64,000 bases of DNA, taken from JABMMZ01 sp040386935. Lineage in GTDB: Bacteria > Bacteroidota > Bacteroidia > NS11-12g > UBA955. Position 1 is the stretch's first letter. Each line of letters opens with the position of its first letter. The position numbers and the translations under genes were made by a program. Below, in pieces: positions 8,401 to 17,281 of the stretch. The notes beneath the pieces are model-generated. The model had not been told where the DNA came from. It worked only from the letters and a program-made list of their open reading frames with translations, and searched no databases. The DNA is taken from contig JAZKEQ010000020.1 of assembly GCA_040386935.1 (NCBI GenBank), positions 4,641 through 68,640 on the forward strand, in the 5' to 3' direction.

Positions 8401-9153
8401 CTATTTCCTCACCCAATACACCACATACCCCACCCATTCCTTTATTACTAACTCTAGATTGTAGAGGGCTTTGGGCGATGGTACCAGTAAATTATCAATG
8501 GCGTAATCCCTTATATCGGAACTCATAAAATTCACGGGATAGTAGTCGATATTTTCTCTTACATCAAAACACACTTTGGCCCTTGGTAAATGCCAGGCAC
8601 TGCTAATTACCAATATGGAATCTTTGATGTGCAATGAGTCCAATAGTTTGTAACTGTACGCTGCATTTTCTTCCGTATTGCGACTCTTATTTTCTGAAAT
8701 AATGGCTGAATCGGGAATGCCTAATGACAATAAATAATTTTTAACAATGTCCGCTTCTTTAGTTGCCTGATTGGTGAGACTGCCACTTCCGCTGCTAATT
8801 AACAGGCGCTGCACTTTATGCTGCTTGTATAAACTTATAGCTTGCAACAATCTATCGCTTGATTCATAAAATACGGTATTGCCTGTAGCTCTGTCTTTGC
8901 CCGCAAATCCGCCCAATACAATGGCCACTTTGTAATTCGAGTCAAGGGCCATGGTGTTGCGATATTCGTAGCGCAATACCAATTCATTTACCAGAAAATT
9001 ATTGGACATCAGAAACAACATGATGGTGGCAATAATCAAGCGTCTTTTGCGCTTTACTTCATCTTTGGTAAATATGCCTCTGATAAACACAAACAGGATC
9101 CAAACCAGGGGCTTTATCAGAAACAACAATATTTTTGACAGTATAAAAAACAT
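8401..9153 (-). CDS. YdcF/SanA/ElyC-family (DUF218) membrane protein
   Basis: 250 residues. Two hydrophobic helices occupy about residues 3-25 and 38-56, followed by a DUF218 domain (about 75-230): YKVAIVLGGFAGKD, QRLLISSGSGSL, SENKSRNTEENAAY and VISSAWHLPRAK are its usual landmarks. Members such as SanA and ElyC influence envelope integrity or cell-wall precursor metabolism in Enterobacteria; the biochemical activity is not settled. The C-terminus (WVGYVVYWVRK) is hydrophobic. Transcribed alone, with a -7 element 19 bases upstream. Confidence 0.85.
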   Translation of the reverse strand: MFFILSKILLFLIKPLVWILFVFIRGIFTKDEVKRKRRLIIATIMLFLMSNNFLVNELVLRYEYRNTMALDSNYKVAIVLGGFAGKDRATGNTVFYESSDRLLQAISLYKQHKVQRLLISSGSGSLTNQATKEADIVKNYLLSLGIPDSAIISENKSRNTEENAAYSYKLLDSLHIKDSILVISSAWHLPRAKVCFDVRENIDYYPVNFMSSDIRDYAIDNLLVPSPKALYNLELVIKEWVGYVVYWVRK

Positions 9154-9172
9154 TTTTTGTCTGCAAATATGC

Positions 9173-9180
9173 CAAAATTA
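9173..9180 (-). promoter_or_regulatory. -7 promoter element for the YdcF-like gene
   Basis: On the minus strand it reads TAATTTTG, an exact TAnnTTTG, 19 bases before the ATG at 9153. Confidence 0.55.
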
Positions 9181-9244
9181 CTGAAATATGTCATTGGTTT
9201 AATATTTGAATGAAAGGAATTACTTAATTAAATATAACATTACC

Positions 9245-11047
9245 ATGAGTAGAACAGGCAGTATATCGGTGAACACCGAAAACATTTTCCCCATCATCAA
9301 GAAATTCCTTTACAGTGATCATGAAATATTTTTAAGAGAATTAATCTCTAATGCAACTGACGCTTGTAATAAACTGAAAACACTTGCCAGTGTTGGCGAG
9401 TTTAAAGGTGAAACAGGCGACTTTAAAATCAGTGTATCGATTGATGAAACGGCCAAAACCCTTACCATTAGCGACAATGGAATTGGTATGACTGCCGATG
9501 AAATTGAAAAGTACATCAACCAACTGGCTTTTTCAGGTGCCGAAGAATTTGTAAAACTGTATAAAGATAAAGCTGATGCCAATGTTATCGGTCATTTCGG
9601 ACTGGGTTTCTACTCTGCCTTTATGGTGGCTTCAAAAGTTGAAATCAATACCTTGTCGTGGAGAGAAGGTGCTACTGCCGCCAAATGGGAATGCGATGGC
9701 AGCACACAATTTACCATCAGCGATGGCACCCGTACCGAAAGAGGTACTGATATTATTTTATATCTGGCTGACGATAGTCATGAGTTTGCAGAGAAATACA
9801 AAATCTCTCAATTGCTGACCAAATACTGTAAGTTTTTACCTGTGGCTATTCATTTTGATGACAAAATCATCAACGAAGAAAAACCATTGTGGCTCAGCAA
9901 ACCTGCTGATTTAAAAGATGAAGATTACATCAAATTTTATCAGACCCTCTACCCTTTTGCACAACCGCCTTTGTTCTGGATACACATCAATGTTGACTAC
10001 CCTTTCAACCTGACCGGTATTCTGTATTTCCCTAAAGTTGACAGTGCCATAGAAGCCGACAAACACAAGGTACAATTGTACAGCAACCAGGTATTTGTAA
10101 CGGATAATGTAAAAGACATTTTACCTGAATTTTTAATGTTGCTGCACGGTGTTATCGATTCACCGGATATTCCTTTGAACGTGTCGCGTAGCAGCTTGCA
10201 AAGCGATGGCAATGTTAAAAAAATAACAGGTCACATCACTAAAAAAGTGGCTGATAAACTGGCTGAATTATTTAAAGCCAATCGCGAAGATTTTGAAACT
10301 AAATGGCCAAGCATTGATTTGTTTGTTAAATACGGCATGTTGAGTGATGAGAAATTTGCCGAAAAAGCAAAAGACTATTGCCTGTTGCAAAACACCAAAG
10401 GTGAATACAGCACCATCACCGACCATATTGAAGCTGTAAAAGCCACACAAACCGACAAGGATGGCAATACAGTGGTATTGTATACCAACCATGCCGACAA
10501 CGAATACACTTACATTAAAGCCGCTGAAAACAAAGGCTATGCTGTAGTAAAACTGGAAGGTCCGCTCGACAATCACTTTACAGGTTACATCGAACAACAC
10601 AACGAAAAAGTACAATGCAAACGTGTAGATGCCGATGCTGTCGACCGCCTGATACCTCAGGAAAACAGCACTGTTGCTCTGCTGAGTGAAGATGAAAGCA
10701 AGCAACTGGTAAGCCTTTTCGAAGGAGTAAACACTTTATCAGAGATTAAATTTAAGACAGACAATCTGAATCCTGGAGATGCATTAATTACCATTACGGA
10801 GAGTGAATACGACAGACGTATGCGCGAAATGAGTAAAATGAATGGCTTTAATATGTTTGGCAATATGCCTTTGACCTATCAGGCTATTTTGAATACCAAC
10901 CACGCAAAAGCCAAGAAACTGGCCGCTGCCGGTGACGAAGGAAAAATACTGGCTTCAAAAGCATTGAATCTGGCATTATTGTCGAAAGGCATGCTGAAAG
11001 GCGAAACCCTTAACCAGTATATACACTCCGAATTAGAAAATTTATAA
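9245..11047 (+). CDS. htpG: Molecular chaperone HtpG (Hsp90)
   Basis: About 600 residues from the ATG at 9245; longer readings add 13 residues that lie outside the family start, whereas MSRTGSISVNTENIFPIIKKF is the normal Hsp90 opening. Cytoplasmic ATP-dependent chaperone. The N-terminal GHKL ATPase shows NATDACNKL, DNGIGMT and GHFGLGFYSAFMV; the middle domain has PLNVSRSSLQSD with the conserved Arg that contacts ATP; the C-terminal dimerisation region ends ELENL without the eukaryotic MEEVD tail. It is slightly shorter than the roughly 624-residue E. coli protein. AATATTTG at 9201-9208 is a near-match -7 element, giving a leader of about 35 bases. Confidence 0.97.
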   Translation: MSRTGSISVNTENIFPIIKKFLYSDHEIFLRELISNATDACNKLKTLASVGEFKGETGDFKISVSIDETAKTLTISDNGIGMTADEIEKYINQLAFSGAEEFVKLYKDKADANVIGHFGLGFYSAFMVASKVEINTLSWREGATAAKWECDGSTQFTISDGTRTERGTDIILYLADDSHEFAEKYKISQLLTKYCKFLPVAIHFDDKIINEEKPLWLSKPADLKDEDYIKFYQTLYPFAQPPLFWIHINVDYPFNLTGILYFPKVDSAIEADKHKVQLYSNQVFVTDNVKDILPEFLMLLHGVIDSPDIPLNVSRSSLQSDGNVKKITGHITKKVADKLAELFKANREDFETKWPSIDLFVKYGMLSDEKFAEKAKDYCLLQNTKGEYSTITDHIEAVKATQTDKDGNTVVLYTNHADNEYTYIKAAENKGYAVVKLEGPLDNHFTGYIEQHNEKVQCKRVDADAVDRLIPQENSTVALLSEDESKQLVSLFEGVNTLSEIKFKTDNLNPGDALITITESEYDRRMREMSKMNGFNMFGNMPLTYQAILNTNHAKAKKLAAAGDEGKILASKALNLALLSKGMLKGETLNQYIHSELENL

Positions 11048-11107
11048 ACATTGAACTCTCTATAAGTCAATAATCAAATTTGATGTTATTAATCGACTTG
11101 TGGATTT

Positions 11108-11115
11108 TAATTTTG
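11108..11115 (+). promoter_or_regulatory. -7 promoter element for trxA
   Basis: TAATTTTG, an exact TAnnTTTG, 56 bases before the ATG at 11172, giving a leader of about 50 bases. No convincing -33 TTG at the usual distance. Confidence 0.5.
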
Positions 11116-11171
11116 TAGTGTTAAATTAAAAAGACTTTTTTTTGAACAATAAATCATAATCAATATAACAA

Positions 11172-11492
11172 ATGGCTAAACATTTCACAGACGCTTCATG
11201 GGAAACTGAAGTATTACAATCAGACAAACCGGTATTAGTAGATTTTTGGGCAGAATGGTGCGGACCTTGCCGCATGATCGGTCCATTGGTAGAAGAATTA
11301 GCAACTGAATACGAAGGAAAAGCTCTGATCGGTAAGTTAAACGTAGATGAAAACCCAGGCGTAGCTTCTAAATACGGTATTCGCAGCATACCTACCATCC
11401 TTGTTTTCAAAGGTGGCGAAGTAGTTGATAAAATCGTTGGTGCAGTGCCTAAAAACATGATTGCACAAAAGATTAATGCACAAGTTGCATAA
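11172..11492 (+). CDS. trxA: Thioredoxin
   Basis: 106 residues, the standard thioredoxin length, cytoplasmic (no signal peptide). The redox motif WCGPC gives Cys30 and Cys33; the cis-proline loop is RSIPT and the buried Asp is in VLVDFWAEWC. It reduces disulfides of cytoplasmic proteins using thioredoxin reductase, which is not in this window. It has its own promoter and a strong intrinsic terminator, so it is a monocistronic gene. Confidence 0.96.
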   Translation: MAKHFTDASWETEVLQSDKPVLVDFWAEWCGPCRMIGPLVEELATEYEGKALIGKLNVDENPGVASKYGIRSIPTILVFKGGEVVDKIVGAVPKNMIAQKINAQVA

Positions 11493-11520
11493 TATATAAC
11501 AGCAATAATTCACATTTTAA

Positions 11521-11547
11521 AAGAGCAGACAACATCTGCTCTTTTTT
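11521..11547 (+). terminator. Intrinsic terminator of trxA
   Basis: A perfect 9-bp stem AAGAGCAGA / TCTGCTCTT with a 5-base loop (CAACA) followed by a run of T, starting 28 bases after the trxA stop. Confidence 0.88.
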
Positions 11548-11587
11548 TATTTTTAAATACAAGCTTTTAATTCTTACTTTGTAATCC

Positions 11588-12490
11588 ATGAATCTCCGTG
11601 AATCTGCACATGCCTTCGAAAATCTGGAATTATTAGCTTCTCAGGTGGTAGAGGGTTTTATTACCGGCCTGCACCGCAGTCCTTTTCACGGTTTTTCAGT
11701 TGAGTTTGCCGAACACAAAATTTACAACAAGGGCGAATCTACCCGTCACATCGACTGGAAATTATTTGCCCGTACCGATAAGTTGTTCGTTAAGCGCTAC
11801 GAGGAAGAAACCAATTTGCGCTGTCATCTGGTACTCGATACCTCTTCGAGCATGTATTACCCCGAAGGCAGTTTGTCTAAATTAAAGTTTGGTGTATTGG
11901 CTTCAGCAGTATTGGCCAACTTGATGAAAAAGCAAAGAGATGCATTTTCACTCACCCTGTTTGACGATACCATTTATCACCAAACAGAAGTGCGCTCTTC
12001 AGCTTCGCACTACCGCCAGCTATTGATTCTTTTACAGGAAGCATTGAACAGAAAGGCTGAGAAAAAAACAACTGATGTTGCCGAAACGCTTAACACTCTG
12101 GCCGAACAAATACACCGCAGAAGTCTGGTCGTTATTATGAGCGACATGATGGACGGCAGCAATGACAATGCCGCACTATTCGATGCATTGCAACACTTAA
12201 AATTCAGAAAGCACGAAGTGATATTATTTCACATTGCCGATGGCGATACCGAACTCGACTTTAACTTTGAAAATCGTCCCTACCGTTTTGTTGACAGCGA
12301 AACCGGTCAGGAATTAAAACTATATCCCGAAGATGTAAAGCAGCGTTATCTTGCGCAAATGCACGACTACAAACGCGACCTGCAACTCAAATGCCATCAG
12401 TATAAAATTGATTTTGTAGAAGCCGATGTAAGAAAAGATTTCAGTCAGATTCTGATTCCTTTTTTGGTGAAAAGACAGAAGATGCTGTAG
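11588..12490 (+). CDS. DUF58 domain protein (vWA-like)
   Basis: 300 residues without signal peptide or membrane helix. The DUF58 core is recognisable: DIRQ-like stretch EFAEHKIYNKGESTRHIDWKLFART (about 38-63), then LVLDTSSSMYYP, a vWA-like metal-site strand (DTSSS, about residues 86-90). DUF58 proteins usually partner a MoxR AAA+ ATPase in an operon; no MoxR gene adjoins here, so a partner must be encoded elsewhere. Function is unproven; chaperone-like roles have been suggested for MoxR systems. The start ATG follows TTACTTTG, an imperfect -7 box, by 6 bases. Confidence 0.85.
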   Translation: MNLRESAHAFENLELLASQVVEGFITGLHRSPFHGFSVEFAEHKIYNKGESTRHIDWKLFARTDKLFVKRYEEETNLRCHLVLDTSSSMYYPEGSLSKLKFGVLASAVLANLMKKQRDAFSLTLFDDTIYHQTEVRSSASHYRQLLILLQEALNRKAEKKTTDVAETLNTLAEQIHRRSLVVIMSDMMDGSNDNAALFDALQHLKFRKHEVILFHIADGDTELDFNFENRPYRFVDSETGQELKLYPEDVKQRYLAQMHDYKRDLQLKCHQYKIDFVEADVRKDFSQILIPFLVKRQKML

Positions 12491-12784
12491 GAATTTGGTG
12501 ATTTGATGATTTGGTGATTTGATGATTGAGATTTACTGTGTTTAAAATTTAATCTCATACTGTTATTATATCTTAATGACAATAATTCAAGATTGAAGAC
12601 ACTAATAAATTCAAAAATTTATATATCATAAAATTCAAAAATCCCTTAAACTCTATTTATTTTACTTTAAAACGCCAGTTTGTTCGGAAATTATTTAACG
12701 CATTAAAGCAGATAAACATTTGATTAATTAAGAATTGCTTTCTACTCAACGAAAGCCCCATTACCAAATTACCAAATCATCAAA
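12491..12784. repeat. Convergent intergenic repeat island with long inverted arms
   Basis: Between convergent stops. The left side has two perfect 16-bp tandem copies of TTTGGTGATTTGATGA (12494-12509 and 12510-12525). Segment 12501-12521 is the reverse complement of 12765-12785 at 20 of 21 positions, so the island is bounded by inverted arms whose right arm runs into the stop codon of the minus-strand gene. The 240-base centre is AT-rich with nothing recognisable. It shares its vocabulary with the island at 8111-8400. Confidence 0.75.
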
Positions 12785-15764
12785 TTATCTCATTAAAAGA
12801 AGCATTCCCTTAAAATACTGCACCGGCCCAAAGAGACCTTTGGCTTCGATGGTGTACAGGTACATGCCTTGTTGAGCGTCTTTGCCTAAGAAAGTGCCAT
12901 CCCAGCCTTCTGTTTTGCTGTCGCTTTGGTACATCATCTCTCCCCAGCGGTTGAATATGCTTACTTTAATGGTTTTGATTCCAACAGCTTCAGGTTTGAA
13001 CACATCATTGATACCATCACCATTCGGACTGAAGGCATCAGGCACCAATAGCTGCAAGTCGTGGCTTAGCATAATAATTCGGGTGACAGAGTCTGTGCAC
13101 TGATGATTGGAAATGGCAATAAGGGTAATGTAATATCTGCCCGTATCCGTGTATTTAATCGCAATATTGGTATCGGTAGATGTACCGATTGGTGGGTACA
13201 ACCATTTGTATCTGGCGGCATTGCTGCTGCGGTTTTCTATCTTTACTTCCGAATGACTCAGGGTCAGGAATTCAGGAGTCATGATGAAGTTGGCGATAGG
13301 TTGTGGATGCACTGTAATAGTAGGGCCATTGAACCAATCTTCACATCCTTCAGGCGTACGCACTTTTAATCGGGCGGTGTATATGCCTGTGGTATAGTTT
13401 ACAGTTTGACTGAGTTGTGATTCGTTGCCAATGATACTGTCATTGCCTTTTATGCCTGTATACAATATCCAATTGAATGGTTTGTTGTAAGTGGTTTTAA
13501 AAGTATAGGTCATCAACATCGGATTACAACCGGTATCTCTATCCGTTGTCAATTGTATAATTGGTTTGACACCCATTTGCATTGTTAAGGTATCACCTGA
13601 GTTGCTGCATCCTTCAGTAGCAGTTACACGGTAAGTATTCGCCTGTCCATTGGCATACACTGTTACGGTATCTTTTGTGGCTGGCAATACAGTGCCATTT
13701 TTCCACCAGGTATAGGTATAACCATACCCTTTGCCTCCTGTAGCTTTAGCTGACAGTATACTGCTATAATTAGGGCAGGTATTATTTGAGCTTAGTGACA
13801 ATTTTATTTGTGGCAGTAATACGCGGGTTACTTTTACTGTATCGGGTTGTGAGCAGCCATCGTTCAAAATAACTGAATAGATTTTGGTACCTGCCTGCCC
13901 GGGTGCAAAGTAATTGAGCTGTAAACTGTCCTTAGTACTTTCGGTTAGCAATTGTTGATTCAACCATTTGTAAGTGTAGGCTGATTGAATACCGCCAACA
14001 GCTTTTGCCTTCATGGTAAATAGTGTTTTGTAGCAAATACTGTCGAGGGTTAAAATCTGCAATTGCAGTTTAGGTCGCACAGTAATTTGTATGGTATTGG
14101 TATCGGGTACAGTGGTGCAATTATCTGTTGTAATCAATTGTAGTGTAACGATACCACCTGTATCGTGGGTGTATTGTGCAGGGTTAATGGTGATGCTGTC
14201 GTTGTTAGATAACGTAGTGTTATTGATGGTCCAATTATAACCATAGCCACTGCCCTTTCCACCTGTGGTGGTAGCATGTAATGCCAGTTGAATGCCATGG
14301 CAAATAGAGGTATCACCGACAACTGAGTTCACTAATTTGATACGACTGTTTATCTCAGGTAATACTGTAATTTTAAATTGTTGTGAATTCGTCTTCGCCA
14401 TGCAGCCATCACTCAGTGTAACTCTGATGGTATCGGTTGATTTGGCTGAGTAAATTAAGCTATCACTTTTTGAAAGGGTATCGTTATTCGTATTGGTCCA
14501 GGTGTAGCGGTAGCCTTTAGGATTGCCACCTTTGCCTGATGCTTTAAATGTATGGGCATTGCCTTTGCACAATTGGGTGTCTTTTGTGTTTAGTTGTAAT
14601 TGAAGTGTATCAGCAGGTTTAATGATTTGGTAAGCTGTATCTGCCATGCCTGAGCAATTGTCTTGTACCCGTATGCCTATCTTTTTTGGTTTGGTAACTG
14701 CTAATGGTAAGGTATAGTTCAAGGTATCGGCTGTTTGATTGCTGCGTATAGGGCTCAGTGCTGTCCAAGTGCCGGCAGTGGGCACATCGTACCAGCGCCA
14801 ATTGTAATTGCTGCTACTGCCTTGGGTGAATTGGGCAATGAGTGCTGCTGTGGTACTCGGGCATACTACAGTGTCTTTGGCTATTGATGCTTTGGCTTTT
14901 GATTTGGTAATAAAAATGGTGAAATACTTAAAGTCTGTTTTCTTATTGCAACCATCACTTAGAAATAGGATGAGTTGTTGAGAGTCTTTAATACCCACAG
15001 GCATTTTAAAGTTCAGGGTATCTTTTAGTTGTTTTTGTCCTGTGGCAAGTTCGGTCCATATACCTGTTGCGCTTACGCTGTACCATATCCAGTTATACCC
15101 TGTGGAGTCGCCTTGGGTAAAGGCTGCTACTACAGGTACTGTGGCACCCAGGCAAACGGCAGTATCTTTTTTAGTGAGAATGGTAATCTTAGGATCCTTG
15201 CGTACTATGATGGTTTTGTAAGCTGTATCGGCTGCACCACAACCCGAGCTATCGGCTATGATGATTTTGTACTTGGTGGTTTTATCGGGCCATACCAGGG
15301 TTTTGTAATTGCTGCTGTCCTGCATGCGATACTTGGGGCTCCAGGTCCATTTAGTACCTCCGTAGGTGCGCAGCAGTACTGAATCTCCGGGGCATATCGC
15401 AGTATCTCTGCCGGGATTGGCTTTGTCTTTTGAGTAAATGAGCAGGCGCAGGGTATCCGCTTTATAATAACTCTGCACAGCCGGTGAGGTACTCATAATA
15501 CGGATTCGGTATTTACCCGATGAACTTATTTTTGACAAGGGTATTCTCCCCTTTACCACCCCATCGGCATTGCTTTTTATGCGACCCAAATTGAAATAGT
15601 CTTTATCAAAATTGCCTTCTTCATTGCTGAGTTGGGCCATGAAATAATTGGAGGTATCGTATTGTCCAATTTTGATATAAGGCACCAGTATGCTATCGCC
15701 CGAGCAGTAAGGCCCTGCCTTTACCTGACCGCGGATAATGGCGTTGTCACTGATTTTGGTGATG
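12785..15764 (-). repeat. Direct repeat, copy A (3' block of the giant surface gene)
   Basis: This 2980-base block is nearly identical to 17282-20261, with the same length and no net insertion or deletion. Differences seen while reading are mostly at third codon positions. Similarity stops abruptly at about 15764 / 20261, just before the codons for ISDNAIIRGQVK when read in the coding direction. Confidence 0.88.
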
Positions 15765-17164
15765 AAACCATTTTGAGACAACCATCCTCCCGGGCTATAA
15801 GCCCATAATTTCTTTAAACGAATTGTATCACTGTAATACCTACCACCACAAAATACACCTTGCCCAGACCATGCTGTTATTGCTGATATAGTGGATAAAC
15901 TACTCGCATTGGCGGTTGTTGCCCATAAAATATTCCCTCTAATATCTGACTTCATAATAAATACAACTGGTCTTCCTGCATCACCAGAAAAATTATTACT
16001 ATCAATTTGTATTTCGTCATTTATATGACCCTGGTAATAAATAAAACCATTATTATACACACAACTATTAAGCACATCAACGTGTCCGGATGTATTTTGA
16101 GTAACTACTTCAGGTCTGAAAAACCATTTCGGAGTAAATGACAATGAAAAACAAGCTGCAAATAATTCTGATTTGCTTGAACCTGTTGGATAACTTGGTG
16201 CAATTACTTTATTTGAAGTCCAATACACGCTATCCCTAAAATTACCGCATATAAATAAATTTTGCCCATCAGTTGTTATGGAGGAAAAGGTAATTCCAAA
16301 TTTAGCTTTTAAACTATAAGACTTATCATAGTTCCCGGATGTATCAAAACACAATATTACGCCAGTAGCAGGAGCAATAGAGTCATTGCCTATTTTATAC
16401 CCATTGACTCCTCCATTTGTTGCAATGTATATTTTACTTCCGTTAATAATCAAATTTCCATTGCGGCTATTATCATTCAATTCAAAATTGAGAAGTTTTC
16501 CCCATAAAACATTTCCGTTCCTAGCATCCATCTTGCCAAATAAATTAGAAGTATTTGCTGAATAAAAATTTTTGCCCCCAATAATTGTAGTGTCTTTAAC
16601 AAACATGGTAAAATACAATTCATCATTATTGAAAGTGATTGATCTAATTGCGGTATTTTTATTGCCAATCTGTTTAAACCATTTTAAATTTAAGTCTTTA
16701 TCAAATCGCGCAATAATTAACTTTCCATTACTAAGGTGCAAACGCGTGTTAAAAATTGTAGAACTATCTGTAACAATATTGGGAGTCGTTACATATCCAG
16801 CCACAAAATAATCTCCATCAGGCGACCTAACTACTCTGCCTAACCCTAATTCCCCCATCATATGACTTTTAATTACTTGTCCTGTGCTATCCATTCGTAA
16901 AAGATATCCCAAAAATGGGGGTCCATTATTATACCTTTCATATAAATGGGAATCAAAATGAATGGTATCCTTTGTACCTGAAGAAAACCAAGCTTTTTGA
17001 TAATCAAAAGTAAAAGTGCAACCACCATCAGGATTTGCACACATAAAATTAGGTGATTCGTACCCATTTATTGTTCCATAAGCCTTTAACCATTCAAAGT
17101 TTTGTGCATGAACAGCAGAAACCAAGAGAGAGAACAACGCTATCAATAAATGCTTTAATCGCAT
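12785..17164 (-). CDS. Giant T9SS surface protein with gliding-motility-associated (type B) C-terminal domain, copy A
   Basis: 1459 residues from the ATG at 17164, preferred over a TTG at 17185 that lies inside the promoter. Signal peptide MRLKHLLIALFSLLVSAVHA; a variable region (about 21-465) with propeller-like repeats (FDKDLNLKWFKQIGN, GDYFVAGY); about nine Ig/PKD-like modules of roughly 90 residues, many opening with a paired Cys (CPGDSVLL, CLGATVPV, CPSTTAAL, CKGNAHTF); then the type B sorting domain (VPDAFSPNGDGINDVF, FNRWGEMMYQS, GWDGTF, QGMYLYTIEAKG) that directs secretion by the type IX system and surface attachment. Role probably adhesin-like; ligand unknown. The C-terminal two-thirds is nearly identical to the next gene upstream (copy B). 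Confidence 0.9.
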   Translation of the reverse strand: MRLKHLLIALFSLLVSAVHAQNFEWLKAYGTINGYESPNFMCANPDGGCTFTFDYQKAWFSSGTKDTIHFDSHLYERYNNGPPFLGYLLRMDSTGQVIKSHMMGELGLGRVVRSPDGDYFVAGYVTTPNIVTDSSTIFNTRLHLSNGKLIIARFDKDLNLKWFKQIGNKNTAIRSITFNNDELYFTMFVKDTTIIGGKNFYSANTSNLFGKMDARNGNVLWGKLLNFELNDNSRNGNLIINGSKIYIATNGGVNGYKIGNDSIAPATGVILCFDTSGNYDKSYSLKAKFGITFSSITTDGQNLFICGNFRDSVYWTSNKVIAPSYPTGSSKSELFAACFSLSFTPKWFFRPEVVTQNTSGHVDVLNSCVYNNGFIYYQGHINDEIQIDSNNFSGDAGRPVVFIMKSDIRGNILWATTANASSLSTISAITAWSGQGVFCGGRYYSDTIRLKKLWAYSPGGWLSQNGFITKISDNAIIRGQVKAGPYCSGDSILVPYIKIGQYDTSNYFMAQLSNEEGNFDKDYFNLGRIKSNADGVVKGRIPLSKISSSGKYRIRIMSTSPAVQSYYKADTLRLLIYSKDKANPGRDTAICPGDSVLLRTYGGTKWTWSPKYRMQDSSNYKTLVWPDKTTKYKIIIADSSGCGAADTAYKTIIVRKDPKITILTKKDTAVCLGATVPVVAAFTQGDSTGYNWIWYSVSATGIWTELATGQKQLKDTLNFKMPVGIKDSQQLILFLSDGCNKKTDFKYFTIFITKSKAKASIAKDTVVCPSTTAALIAQFTQGSSSNYNWRWYDVPTAGTWTALSPIRSNQTADTLNYTLPLAVTKPKKIGIRVQDNCSGMADTAYQIIKPADTLQLQLNTKDTQLCKGNAHTFKASGKGGNPKGYRYTWTNTNNDTLSKSDSLIYSAKSTDTIRVTLSDGCMAKTNSQQFKITVLPEINSRIKLVNSVVGDTSICHGIQLALHATTTGGKGSGYGYNWTINNTTLSNNDSITINPAQYTHDTGGIVTLQLITTDNCTTVPDTNTIQITVRPKLQLQILTLDSICYKTLFTMKAKAVGGIQSAYTYKWLNQQLLTESTKDSLQLNYFAPGQAGTKIYSVILNDGCSQPDTVKVTRVLLPQIKLSLSSNNTCPNYSSILSAKATGGKGYGYTYTWWKNGTVLPATKDTVTVYANGQANTYRVTATEGCSNSGDTLTMQMGVKPIIQLTTDRDTGCNPMLMTYTFKTTYNKPFNWILYTGIKGNDSIIGNESQLSQTVNYTTGIYTARLKVRTPEGCEDWFNGPTITVHPQPIANFIMTPEFLTLSHSEVKIENRSSNAARYKWLYPPIGTSTDTNIAIKYTDTGRYYITLIAISNHQCTDSVTRIIMLSHDLQLLVPDAFSPNGDGINDVFKPEAVGIKTIKVSIFNRWGEMMYQSDSKTEGWDGTFLGKDAQQGMYLYTIEAKGLFGPVQYFKGMLLLMR

Positions 17165-17182
17165 TCTTTTAAGAATAATAAA

Positions 17183-17190
17183 CAAATTTA
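17183..17190 (-). promoter_or_regulatory. -7 promoter element of giant surface gene A
   Basis: On the minus strand TAAATTTG, an exact TAnnTTTG, 18 bases before the ATG at 17164. It lies inside a 154-base block (17071-17224) also conserved upstream of copy B. Confidence 0.6.
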
Positions 17191-17281
17191 CATTTTTTCG
17201 ATTAGAAAAGAAGTTTTTTTTGAATTTGAAAAAATCAAAAGAATAAGGATTGAGAGTGAGCTAATACAACTTTACTCCTCT

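Noticed and set aside
10268..10705. 145-residue antisense frame in htpG
   Set aside because: Shadow of a highly conserved chaperone gene.
15029..15382. Antisense frame in giant gene A, and its twin at 19475-19879 in gene B
   Set aside because: Conserved in both copies only because the DNA is duplicated; composition is that of a reverse-strand shadow of Thr/Lys-rich coding sequence.
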